Assembly (NCBI GenBank): GCA_022009775.1
Contig: CP091723.1
Location: forward strand, 496,001-560,000
Reading direction: 5' to 3'
From: Christensenella sp.
GTDB lineage: Bacteria > Bacillota > Clostridia > Christensenellales > CAG-917
Length of the DNA stretch: 64,000 nt
The notes beneath the pieces were generated by a model that worked only from the letters and a program-made list of their open reading frames with translations, ran no database searches and was not told where the DNA came from. Shown here piece after piece: positions 39,598-52,272 of the stretch; the stretch's first letter is position 1, and every line of letters begins with the position of its first letter. The translations under genes and the position numbers were made by a program.

Positions 39598-40600
39598 TTA
39601 TTCAAACAGAAACGCCTTTATATCTTCGAGCGTTTTCTCGTTTCCGTCAAAATTCATTGCTTTCACGAAAATATCTTCAAGCCCCATATGCGACTCTCTT
39701 GCCCTGTTAAGCCTTTCAACGGCAAGTGCGGTCTGAATCACCGCGTTGTTTTTCTCGTCGAGAACGTCGGAGCGGTTGAAACTCTCGTATCTTTCAAGGT
39801 CTATTATTTCTCCGTCCGCGCTTCCTGCTCGTTCGAAATCCACGATTGCAACGTCTCCGCACACCGCGCCTTCAAACGCTTCGGGAGACAACGGCACTCG
39901 AAAAAACGTGCCTTTTGCAAGCCCGTATATCTCGTCGAAAAACACTCGCACGGCATACGCACCGCCCTTGACCTTATACACACATTTGTCTTTCAAATGG
40001 TCAAAAAACTCGTTTTTCTCCCGACGGGCTTATAGCCCTTGAAAACAGCGTTCTCACCCTCGATTCTCCGCCGTCCGTCAAAAACAGTTTCTCGCAATAT
40101 TCGCTTGCAATCCGCCTTATTTTTTTCTCGTCAACGCCTTGTTTTTCAATCTCAATTTGATTGTTATAATGACACAATGCGGACTTTAAGTGTTGATATA
40201 CACGCATAAAATGCATCTTTTTGCATTTTATCAATTTTTCTATCTCATCTCGCATACCGTCTAGTTTGCTTTTGTCAAGGTTGTTTGCAACATCAAAAAT
40301 TCTGTCTTTTACGACGGGAATATCCGCTCCGCTTGCGTGCGGCGCGGTGGCGTCAACAACCGCTCTGTTTATATCTTTTATATACACACCGTCGAGACTT
40401 TTCGGATCTCCCGAACAATGCCAGATTTCTATATCGTGTCCCTGCTTCTGCGCAAATGCGGCAATCTTTTTCATCATCGTCGATTTGCCCGTTCCGCTGC
40501 CGCCCTTTATCAATGCTACCTTGTCCACTCTTTTAAGTTCGCCGTCGTATTCGTTCCAAAATCCATTGCCCGAATTGTTGCCCAAAAAGTATCTTTCCAT
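39598..40600 (-). CDS. P-loop ATP-binding protein of the PRK06851 type (frame break at about 40013-40017)
   Basis: The N-terminal half has a clear P-loop, 'LIKGGSGTGKSTMMKKIAAF' (about residues 31-50), and family blocks 'IEIWHCSGDPKSLDGVYI' and 'RAVVDATAPH'. Removing one A from the A5 run at 40013-40017 joins it to a second half ('VYKVKGGAYAVRVFFDEIYG'), giving 333 aa. Relatives have two P-loop halves; here the second loop has lost the GKS/T lysine. Function is not established. It is divergent from the dipicolinate synthase genes, which hints at, but does not prove, a sporulation link. Confidence 0.78.
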
Positions 40601-40683
40601 ATATCCCCCTTTTGTGCATACTATGAACGATTTTTTTTTTTGCGTGCATTAACTCATTTTCAAAAAAAAGCATAGCATACCGT

Positions 40684-41433
40684 ATGGAAACTAAAAAAAC
40701 GAGCGTAAAACAAAAATACGAATTCAAAGCCGTAGTACACGAAACGGACGAGAGAACGTTCTATCTCAAATCGATGCTCGACGGAACGCTTTTTCCTATG
40801 CCGACGCACGTTTTTGCACCGAACGTACTCGTTGAAGCCAAAACGCTCACCGACGTTGACGACGGCGCGACCGTGTATTGCGGGCGAATTCTCGAAGAAG
40901 CCAAAATGCTTGCAAACAGCCGAGATATAACACTCAAATCATATTCCGCCGACGAAAAATTTCAGGCAATAAACTCTCGGCTCACCGCCGAAGGTGCGCT
41001 TGCGATTCTCATAGAACGTCTCAAAAAATCCGTTGCGGAATCCTACGTTTTCGTGCTCGGTTTCGGACGCACGGGGGCAGCGGTAACGAAGATTTTATGC
41101 AAACTCGACGTGACGACCGACGTTGCCACAACTTCGTCGCTCCGCCCCGCGCACGCGTTCGCAAAACGTATTCTTCCCATGCGCGACTTTGATTTTTCGC
41201 CGTACGACGCAGTGATAAACACAGTTCCGTCCGCTATCGTAAGCGACAAACAACTTATGAGCATGAAAAAGGATTGCGTCTATATCGACCTTGCCTCAAC
41301 GCCTGCAATCAACCTTGAATACGCGCGCTATCTCGGCATCGACGCGCAAATATATCCCGCTCTACCTGCCAAGGCTTGCCCCGTGAGCGCGGCAAAAGCG
41401 ATGTATGACTATATTATGGAGAACAGACTATGA
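40684..41433 (+). CDS. dpaA: Dipicolinate synthase subunit A (short N-terminus)
   Basis: DpaA with DpaB oxidises dihydrodipicolinate to dipicolinic acid in the mother cell during sporulation. The nucleotide-binding motif 'VLGFGRTGAAVTKIL' (about 123-137) and the downstream 'DAVINTVPSAIVSDKQLMSM' and 'YIDLASTPA' match the C-terminal Rossmann domain of the family. At 249 aa it is about 45 residues shorter than B. subtilis SpoVFA, and the first 100 residues do not look like the usual N-terminal Rossmann fold. It overlaps dpaB by four bases (ATGA). CATAGCATA, a match to the sigma-K -10 pattern CATANNNTA, lies at 40671-40679, very near the start codon. Confidence 0.87.
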   Translation: METKKTSVKQKYEFKAVVHETDERTFYLKSMLDGTLFPMPTHVFAPNVLVEAKTLTDVDDGATVYCGRILEEAKMLANSRDITLKSYSADEKFQAINSRLTAEGALAILIERLKKSVAESYVFVLGFGRTGAAVTKILCKLDVTTDVATTSSLRPAHAFAKRILPMRDFDFSPYDAVINTVPSAIVSDKQLMSMKKDCVYIDLASTPAINLEYARYLGIDAQIYPALPAKACPVSAAKAMYDYIMENRL

Positions 41434-41990
41434 AAATCGGACTTTGTATAACAGGCTCTTTCTGCACGTTCGCAAATATACTGAAAGCCGTAGACCAACT
41501 CGTTGCCGCAGGATACGACCTAACACCGGTGTTTTCCTACAACGTATCTTCGCTCGATACGAGATTTTTCAAGCAAGCGGATTTTGAAAACGCAATAATC
41601 GAAAAAACGGGCAAACGCCCTTTAAAAACCATAGTCGAAGCCGAACCTATCGCTAAATCCGATCTCGAACTTATGCTCGTTGCCCCCTGCACCGGCAATA
41701 CGCTCGCAAAAATCGCGCACGGCATAACCGATACTCCCGTAACGATGGCAGTAAAGGCAACGCTAAGAAACAACCGTCCCGTCGTGCTTTCGGTTTCATC
41801 AAACGACGCGCTCGGCGCAAATGCGCGCAATATCGGCACACTTTTGAACACTCGCCACGTCTTTTTCGTGCCGTTCGGACAAGACGCACCGAAAAGCAAA
41901 GTGAACTCTCTCATTGCCGACACTTCGCTTATCATTCCGACAATCGAAAACGCAATGAAAGGCATACAGATTCAACCTATATTCACATGA
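41430..41990 (+). CDS. dpaB: Dipicolinate synthase subunit B (flavoprotein)
   Basis: This 186-aa protein belongs to the flavoprotein family of SpoVFB: 'KIGLCITGSFCTFANILKAV' at the start, 'MLVAPCTGNTLAKIAHGITD' and 'SVSSNDALGANARNIGTLLN' later. Length is normal. Translation is coupled to dpaA through ATGA. Its presence marks the organism as a likely endospore former. Confidence 0.95.
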   Translation: MKIGLCITGSFCTFANILKAVDQLVAAGYDLTPVFSYNVSSLDTRFFKQADFENAIIEKTGKRPLKTIVEAEPIAKSDLELMLVAPCTGNTLAKIAHGITDTPVTMAVKATLRNNRPVVLSVSSNDALGANARNIGTLLNTRHVFFVPFGQDAPKSKVNSLIADTSLIIPTIENAMKGIQIQPIFT

Positions 41991-42053
41991 ATATGAGCAA
42001 TCGGTTTGCCGTAACGAATCGATTTTTAGATATGTCTATCCCAATCGGGCAAC

Positions 42054-42083
42054 AAAAAAGCACTCCTAAGAGTGCTTCTTTTT
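42054..42083. terminator. Bidirectional terminator between dpaB and a small lipoprotein gene
   Basis: AAAAAAGCACTC, CTAA, GAGTGCTTCTTTTT forms a hairpin with A- and T-runs; both neighbouring genes end towards it. Confidence 0.85.
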
Positions 42084-42097
42084 GTTGATTAACTCAA

Positions 42098-42448
42098 TTA
42101 TTTTGCAGCTTTGATGCCTGCTTCAGTGCCGTAGTAAACGATTGAGCCGATTCTTTCGACACTAATTTTGTAGCCGCCGATTCCGCCAGTGGGAACGTTG
42201 CTTTCAAATTCTTTTGCATCATCGATCTTTGCAAACTTAACAACGGTAATCATATCGGTACCTTTGATACCGACAACACCCCATTCTGCACCTTCTTCTT
42301 TTGCTTCGTCAGAAGTCATAGAAGTAACGGTGTAACCTGCTTTTTCAAGTTTCTTTTCGTAGCTTTCTGCGTTGCAAGCAACAAGGCAGACGCCAAGAAT
42401 TGCGACAAGTGCGATAACTGCTACGATTGCCATAACTTTTTTGCTCAT
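42098..42448 (-). CDS. Small lipoprotein of unknown function
   Basis: This 116-aa protein has a lipoprotein signal 'MSKKVMAIVAVIALVAILGV' with lipobox LVAC (C25), then a compact domain ('YEKKLEKAGYTVTSMTSDEA', 'TVVKFAKIDDAKEFESNV') resembling small alpha/beta proteins. No family is recognised. The ribosome site AGGAGG and a strong promoter suggest high expression. Confidence 0.85.
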   Translation of the reverse strand: MSKKVMAIVAVIALVAILGVCLVACNAESYEKKLEKAGYTVTSMTSDEAKEEGAEWGVVGIKGTDMITVVKFAKIDDAKEFESNVPTGGIGGYKISVERIGSIVYYGTEAGIKAAK

Positions 42449-42483
42449 TGTTTATCTCCTCCTAAGAGTTTTTGTATACGTAT

Positions 42484-42512
42484 ATTATATTAAACAAGGC
42501 TTAAAAAGTCAA
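42484..42512 (-). promoter_or_regulatory. Promoter of the small lipoprotein gene
   Basis: TTGACT (42507-42512) and TATAAT (42484-42489) are 17 bp apart on the minus strand. Confidence 0.8.
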
Positions 42513-42623
42513 CGATTTATATTTAACAATACAGTTGTACAACAATTTCATACATTTTGATTGATTTTTCGCACAAGCGGTAAAATTTGTCACAAAAAAT
42601 ACTTTTGTAAGGCAACTTTGCCG

Positions 42624-44050
42624 TCACTCGTTTTGAGCATTCTCTTCCGTTTGCGACAAATCTTGCAAACGTTCATCGTAATAAGGTGCAACGTCGCCTT
42701 CGAGCGTTTGCTCTCTCTTCCACTCTTTAAGTTGTGCGATATACATTGCAAAACCTATTATCGTCGTAATCGTTTCTGCGGCGGGAAAAGCTATCCAGGT
42801 GTAATCGAGTCCGATAAACGAAAACGCGTAAAACAGCGGCATAAGACCGCAGAATTGACGTATCACGGACAAAATTATGCTCTGAACCGATTTGCCTATG
42901 GCTTGGAAGAACACGGGGAACGTGAGCGAGAACACGGCAGGTATGAAACTCGAACCGATTATTCTGAATGCCGTCGCGCCTATTTCAAGCGTTTTTGCGT
43001 CTTTCGTGAATATGCCGATAAACGTTTTCGGGAAGAACTCGAAGCACAACACGCCCAAAAGCATGAAGACGGCGGAAATTATAAGCGTATCGTTCATTAT
43101 GCGTATGTCACGGCTATAATTCTTGCGTGCGTAATTGAAACTTAGCACCGGCACGATACACGTCTGCAAGCCGAACAACGGAATGAAGAAAAACGTTTGC
43201 AGTTTGTAGTAAAGCCCAAGCACCTGCACCGCTTCGTCGCTGAATTTGGTAAGAATTCCGTTGAGCACCACTATGTACACCGTAAACATCAACTGCATGA
43301 ATATGGACGGCATGCCGAGTTTGTAGATTTGCTTCGAGCAATCCGCAAATTCTCTCGGTTTTTGCCATTTTTGCTGCCCTTAATGCCAACGATGATTGCG
43401 GATATAAACTGTCCGATAATCGTCGCAATAGCCGCACCGAGAACCCCCATTGGCTTCAATGCACCCATGCCGAAAATAAATATCCAATCAAGCAATATGT
43501 TCGTGCCTGCCCCCGCAAGCTGCGCAATCATCGGTACACGCATGTTTCCGTGCGATTGATGCACCTTTGACCATACGCCTTCAAGAAACGTGCCAAGCGA
43601 GCCTACACACACCACCATGCCGTATTGATATGCATATTCAATTGCTTCGGGAGCGTTTGCCATTGCGTTGATATACGGGCGCATAATGCCTGCGCTTATT
43701 GCCGCAAACACAGCCCACATAATCACTGCAAGCATCGTTCCCGTGCCCGCCGTGGCGTTTGCTTTCTTCACGTCGCCTTTTGCGTACATGCGTGACATAT
43801 ACGTGTTGACTCCGACGCCTGTGCCCACAGCAAGTGCGGTTATTATGAGTTGAAGCGGATATATCACCGAAAGCGCGGTCAACCCCGCACCAGAATATTT
43901 GCCAACGAAAAGACTGTCCACGATATTATACATGGACATCACAAGTTGCGATAGCATCACGGGCGGCGATATTTTGAGCAGTATTCTCCAAATGCTCTCC
44001 GTCCCGAAAAACTCCGCTTCGTTTTCAATTTTCGCTTGCGCTTTCGACAT
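42624..44050 (-). CDS. MATE-family efflux transporter (frame break at about 43359-43363)
   Basis: The first frame ('GTESIWRILLKISPPVMLSQ', 'YNIVDSLFVGKYSGAGLTAL', 'GTGVGVNTYMSRMYAKGDVK') is the N-terminal half of a multidrug/toxin extrusion protein with six helices. It stops after 'GSKNGKN'. The other frame continues 'REFADCSKQIYKLGMPSIFM' and the second six-helix half. Adding one A to the A5 run at 43359-43363 gives 475 aa, a normal length. MATE proteins export cationic drugs or metabolites using Na+ or H+ gradients. The start at 44050 follows GAGAGA; nine further in-frame codons upstream are less likely. Confidence 0.9.
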
Positions 44051-44185
44051 GCGTATTCTCTCTCGCTTGCCACTCAAAAATCTCCGAATGGCAAAATCTT
44101 CGGTGATTTACAAATCGCCGCTCTTTCAAGCGACGTTGATAGAGATTATACGCTTAAACAACAACAAAAGCAAACGTTCCGTCCC

Positions 44186-44243
44186 ACATTGTCATGATTA
44201 AAAAACAAAAAGTCCGTTTTCTCATCCCCTCTCGATTTTATCA
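44186..44243 (-). repeat. 58-bp direct repeat, copy 1
   Basis: It matches 45663-45723 in the same orientation with a few changes (shared blocks CACATTGTCATGATTAAAAA, CAAAAAGTC.GTTTTCTCATC and CTCGAT..TATCAT). The two copies flank the pair of small paralogous membrane-protein genes. Confidence 0.75.
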
Positions 44244-44305
44244 TATTTCACTGCCTTTCTCGCCTGATATTGCATAAAAACAATAAAAAGCGGGGCATAT
44301 TATTT

Positions 44306-44339
44306 AAAAAAAGAGCTGACAATATGTCAGCTCTTTTTT
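44306..44339 (-). terminator. Terminator of the small membrane-protein gene
   Basis: AAAGAGCTGAC, AATAT, GTCAGCTCTTTTTT hairpin with a long T-run, directly after the stop codon at 44348 on the minus strand. Confidence 0.87.
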
Positions 44340-44347
44340 CAACCAAG

Positions 44348-44861
44348 TCATTGTTTTGGAATCATCACTTCGTCATATTTGGGACTGTAAAAAATTTTTA
44401 TATCTCGACCGATAAGCTTGCTGTATGGATTAAAATATCCATTTAGCGTAAAAGAAGACGAGCGTAGATATCTAAATTTGCTCATCCGAGTCAACTGTTC
44501 GTTATCATAAACAAAAGTAATCAAAATTTTTTCTACGCCGTTGTCTAAAAAGTCTTGAACGCATTCGCACCGTGCGTTCAACAAAACTGCATCTTCAAGC
44601 CACAGTTTGATTTTTTTTCCTGCGATTATACCCGCAAATAAGAAATGCTACTGGGATGATAAGCAAGGCAATAGGAATAAATGAAGCAATGAAATCGTCA
44701 TAATTATTCTCAGTATGAGACACAACCATCATAGCAATAGAACCAACAAAACAAATTGCAATGCAAATCCACGCAAGCACAAGTTTAAATGTGCTGTAAT
44801 TTTCGCCAAAAGATAGTGTTGCCACAATATCGTTTTCTTTTATTGTTCCATTTTTCGCCAT
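44348..44861 (-). CDS. Small two-helix membrane protein, paralogue 1 (frame break at about 44611-44618)
   Basis: Removing one A from the A8 run at 44611-44618 joins 'ENDIVATLSFGENYSTFKLV', two membrane helices and 'RRKK' to 'IKLWLEDAVLLNARCECVQD' and the end 'IFYSPKYDEVMIPKQ', 170 aa in total. The neighbour at 45000-45584 has the same layout and shares 'W-(I/L)-EDAV' and the end 'YSPKY', which supports the restored frame. Function unknown. The start at 44861 follows GGAAGA. Confidence 0.75.
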
Positions 44862-44999
44862 AGACAAAATCTTCCGATTGCACATTTAGCACACGATTAT
44901 TCGCTGCCAAATCTTTTTCTTTTGATGTCAAAATTCTTCGTTAAAATATGACTATTTTTCAAATCTTTTTAGAACCGTTTTTTCTTTCAAGATTCGGTA

Positions 45000-45584
45000 T
45001 CATAAGTTGGTATACTTTGGACTATACAAAAGCAAAACGTGTTTACCGCTGTATTTTTCCATTTCGCTTGAATAAGCATCCTTTTCATAATAAGTTAATA
45101 TTGCAGACATTACAAAAGAACTCAACAAATCACCGGGTACACAATAATAATTTTGATTTTTCTTATAATTTTTTCTACGTATTCCTTTTTTTAATATGTA
45201 TTTCCCATCATATTCAAACTTAAAATAGACACTTGCACTGCCGGAATAATCAAATGAATCGCTATCAAACCAACATCTGCCATCCACAAAAACCGCATCT
45301 TCTATCCATTTGTTTATTTCTTTGTAACGCTTGTAAACAAGGTAATACACATAGGCACAAAAGCCTATACCACACAATCCAACGATTATTATGCCAACCA
45401 ATAGTGCTAAATATTCACTATCAACTTCATCAATCACGATGAATGCAATCCCCATGGCCACTAGTGCTACGCAAACAAGCAACAGTAGCGTAAGCATAAC
45501 TATTAGGAACGAGCCGATATTCTTTCCATACTTGAATGTCGCGGCAATATCTTTATATTTTGGTTTGCAATCAAGTCTATCCAT
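45000..45584 (-). CDS. Small two-helix membrane protein, paralogue 2
   Basis: This 194-aa protein opens with 'KYKDIAATFKYGKNIGSFLI', has two membrane helices (about 28-52 and 60-85), 'NKWIEDAVFVDGRCWFDSDS' and a beta-rich domain ending 'LLLYSPKYTNL'. It is a diverged copy of the gene at 44348-44861. A TATAAT-like box lies about 35 bp upstream; no clear ribosome site is seen. No known family is recognised. Confidence 0.8.
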   Translation of the reverse strand: MDRLDCKPKYKDIAATFKYGKNIGSFLIVMLTLLLLVCVALVAMGIAFIVIDEVDSEYLALLVGIIIVGLCGIGFCAYVYYLVYKRYKEINKWIEDAVFVDGRCWFDSDSFDYSGSASVYFKFEYDGKYILKKGIRRKNYKKNQNYYCVPGDLLSSFVMSAILTYYEKDAYSSEMEKYSGKHVLLLYSPKYTNL

Positions 45585-45662
45585 AATTCAATCAAATTTA
45601 TAACTTATTATAGGTATTATATCATCACAGTCCTAAGATTGCAAGATATACTAAAATCTAAC

Positions 45663-45723
45663 CACATTGTCATGATTAAAAAATCAAAAAGTCTGTTTTC
45701 TCATCCAGCTCGATCTTTATCAT
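45663..45723 (-). repeat. 58-bp direct repeat, copy 2
   Basis: This is the partner of 44186-44243. On the minus strand it could encode the peptide MIKIELDEKTDFLIF, and copy 1 could encode MIKSRGDEKTDFLFF, but this is probably chance. Confidence 0.7.
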
Positions 45724-45777
45724 CGACATATCATAATCGCCAAATAGAGTTTTTAATATGCTTATGCTCAACGTAAC

Positions 45778-45920
45778 AATTTGCAAGTTCTTGTTGGCTG
45801 GACACGGCACTCTGACCGTGCAGACACCAAGTATCCGTTGTAGAGAAGAAAAACACACTCGTTTGAGTGTGTTTTTCTTTGGAAGCCGGCATCTACATAT
45901 CCTCCCAGGCTCGTGTCCGC
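45778..45920 (-). pseudogene. Duplicated 5S rRNA 3' end with its terminator and trailer
   Basis: This stretch repeats 46198-46341: the last ~35 bases of 5S rRNA (CCTGGGAGGATATGTAGATG at 45890-45909), the terminator hairpin (45849-45877) and the trailer down to GCAAGTTCTTG. The body of 5S is missing, so it cannot give a 5S rRNA. From 45921 to 46197 I see no feature. Confidence 0.8.
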
Positions 45921-46197
45921 GTCACGCTTCGCCCTTTTGCTCGTCATCAGAAAATCAAATACAATTCACCACGCAACTGCGCATTCCCCAAAATGCCGTA
46001 TTACCACAAATATTTTCCAAAAACTTTTCCAGATGCCTTCGCTTTCGGTCGAGTGCTCCTTTTTGCAAATTCCCGACCTAAATTGGATTTGTCATTTCAA
46101 ATCATTTTAGGCAAAAAAATAAACGCTCGTCCCTTTCCTTGTCGCGCATATTCAACACGCACAAATCAAAGCAACGTTGCGCTTATCGTTTTGTAGG

Positions 46198-46270
46198 CAA
46201 TTTGCAAGTTCTTGTTGGCTGGACACGGCAAGCAGACCGTGCAAACACCAAGTATCCGTTGTAGAAAAGA
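46198..46270 (-). repeat. 5S trailer with an inverted 5S fragment
   Basis: TTGGCTGGACACGGC (46215-46229) is the exact reverse complement of 46331-46345 inside the 5S gene, and the similarity extends weakly on one side (AAGTTCTTG against AAGTACTTG). The trailer therefore holds a piece of 5S in opposite orientation, beyond the 5S terminator. Confidence 0.75.
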
Positions 46271-46298
46271 AAAAACACACTCGATTGAGTGTGTTTTT
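46271..46298 (-). terminator. Terminator of the rRNA operon
   Basis: AAAAACACACTC, GATT, GAGTGTGTTTTT hairpin follows the 5S 3' end by about 8 bp on the minus strand. Confidence 0.88.
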
Positions 46299-46305
46299 CT
46301 TTTGA

Positions 46306-46423
46306 AACCGGCATCTACATATCCTCCCAGGCCGTGTCCAGCCAAGTACTTTCTGCACAACTGAGCTTAACTTCTGTGTTCGGTATGAGAACAGGTGGGA
46401 CCTCAGCGTCATTGACACCGGTA
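46306..46423 (-). rRNA. rrf: 5S ribosomal RNA
   Basis: On the minus strand the gene runs from about 46423 to 46306 (118 nt). Recognisable blocks are GAGGTCCCACCTGTTCTCAT, ACCGAACACAGAAGTTAAG and CCTGGGAGGATATGTAGATG, and the ends CCGGTGTCAA and TGCCGG pair as helix I. Exact ends are uncertain by a few bases. It is the last gene of the rRNA operon. Confidence 0.95.
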
Positions 46424-46526
46424 ATGGATGAAGGTCGTTGCGCTTTTGCGCTTCGTACATTCACAACTGCATAACATTGAGAGTTTTTGCTGATTAAATT
46501 AGGATTAGGCAAATTTTGTATTTTTT

Positions 46527-49438
<2,912 letters not shown>

Positions 49439-49788
49439 ATACGTCTAACCTAATAAGATCATTAAATGAATCTCTTGTTAATTTACTCAGCAAAAATATC
49501 TGTGAAGAATTTCCGATGAAATGTTGTTACACATTTTCGTATTACTCTAAACTTATAGATATTTTACTCTCTTACTTGACCAACAGAATCCTGAGTTCTA
49601 TTCTGTTGGCTGCTATGCAGTTGTCAATGTGCGATGACCAAAGTCGTCCCCATCAATAATTGAACGGAAAAGTGATTTTAAGTGAACTCTGTACATTTTT
49701 TGGTAAGTTTGTACAATCTTTCGATTTTCGACCTCTCGGTCGACAGTCGTTTTCACAACTGCCTTCACAGGATTGCCTTTCGGCTCCT
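49439..49788 (-). other. 16S-23S spacer without tRNA
   Basis: I find no tRNA-Ile or tRNA-Ala sequence in these 350 bp. A hairpin CCAACAGAATCC/ATTCTGTTGG around 49580-49610 is a likely processing stem. The sequence is A/T-rich otherwise. Confidence 0.75.
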
Positions 49789-51307
<1,519 letters not shown>

Positions 51308-51445
51308 ATCTTGACTGTCCTATAACTTTTTGTTCAAAGGTTTTTTAGACGTTTTTAACAATGATTTAATTCACATTAAAAATCGCTTTTCCAAATTGTT
51401 CAATTATCAAGGTTCGTTTTGCTGTCGTTTGGTGACAGCTTCCTA

Positions 51446-51474
51446 ATACTATCATAAGCAGTTTTCTTTGTCAA
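51446..51474 (-). promoter_or_regulatory. rRNA promoter P2 (proximal)
   Basis: TTGACA (51469-51474) and TAGTAT (51446-51451) are 17 bp apart on the minus strand. The first transcribed bases include a GCTGTC...GACAGC hairpin (51421-51439). Confidence 0.85.
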
Positions 51475-51591
51475 CGATTTTTAAGAAGTTTTTCAAAAAG
51501 TTTTTTGAAGAATTTCTTATCATCGTTTTCAAGGATCGGGCGGTTCGCTTTCGCGTTCCGATTTGCCGCACTGCTTCGTGACAGCTTGCAT

Positions 51592-51620
51592 ATACTACAT
51601 CATTAGAGTTTTTTTGTAAA
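51592..51620 (-). promoter_or_regulatory. rRNA promoter P1 (distal)
   Basis: TTTACA (51615-51620) and TAGTAT (51592-51597) are 17 bp apart on the minus strand. As in P2, AAGCTGTCAC follows just after the -10 box, so the two promoters look like a duplication. Confidence 0.8.
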
Positions 51621-52225
51621 GCGTTTTAACAAGAAAAATGAAACTTTTTTGAATTTTTTTTACGTTTTGTAGTTATCGTGCATTATGTTCGATAAATATG
51701 TCGATTTCACCTTAAATAGCCGTATTTACATAAGAATACGGATACTTCGGATAACTTTACAATAAAATCCCAACGTCTTTGAAAGAATTCGCGCCATGTC
51801 AATACATATAAACATTTCGCCACACACACGCTACATGCAGCTGTGTGCGTACATGCGCATATACGCGCGCGCATACGTACGTACGCGTATATATATTGTA
51901 TATTGTACACTATAAGTGTTTTAGAGTAATATAAAGGGAATTTGAAATATCGCGAGTGTGTCCGTTTCATAAAAAGCAACTATTCACTCTTGACACAATA
52001 GATCCGAGGAACGCAACGAATGCAACTCGATTTTGATTTTGACCTTGAACGCATCCGATTCTATTTCTTGCTACGACGATTATCATAAATCGCATTATCG
52101 CACTTTTCGTGTTTTGGTGTTTTAATTGAAATTACACTTTTCGTGTTCTATGTTTTTTTGTATCATCCACGCAAACACAAATACAACTTGGTGCACATAT
52201 CGTGTTTTGTAAAAAATATAAAAAT
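51621..52225. other. Gene-free stretch between rRNA promoters and mnmA
   Basis: No convincing gene is seen. A minus-strand open frame at 51707-51979 is low-complexity (Tyr/Cys/Ala/Arg-rich, caused by the alternating tract) and lacks a ribosome site. Two near-repeats of ACACTTTTCGTGTT occur around 52105-52150. Confidence 0.6.
51842..51896. other. 55-bp uninterrupted pyrimidine-purine alternation
   Basis: From 51842 to 51896 pyrimidine and purine alternate without a break, mixing TG/CG/TA/CA steps and containing ATACGCGCGCGC and ACGTACGTACGCG. Such tracts can flip to left-handed Z-DNA under negative supercoiling. It lies about 225 bp upstream of the distal rRNA promoter. Confidence 0.8.
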
Positions 52226-52252
52226 AAAAATCCTACTAAACAGTAGGCTTTC
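52226..52252 (-). terminator. Terminator of mnmA
   Basis: CCTACT, GTTT, AGTAGG followed by ATTTTTATTTTT on the minus strand, 20 bp after the mnmA stop. Confidence 0.8.
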
Positions 52253-52272
52253 TCAAAATAGTTTTGTGTATA

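Noticed and set aside
49439..49788. tRNA genes in the 16S-23S spacer
   Set aside because: No tRNA arms or T-loop sequence could be found.
51707..51979. Possible 90-codon gene on the minus strand
   Set aside because: It is made of Tyr/Ala/Arg/Cys repeats forced by the alternating tract and lacks a ribosome site.
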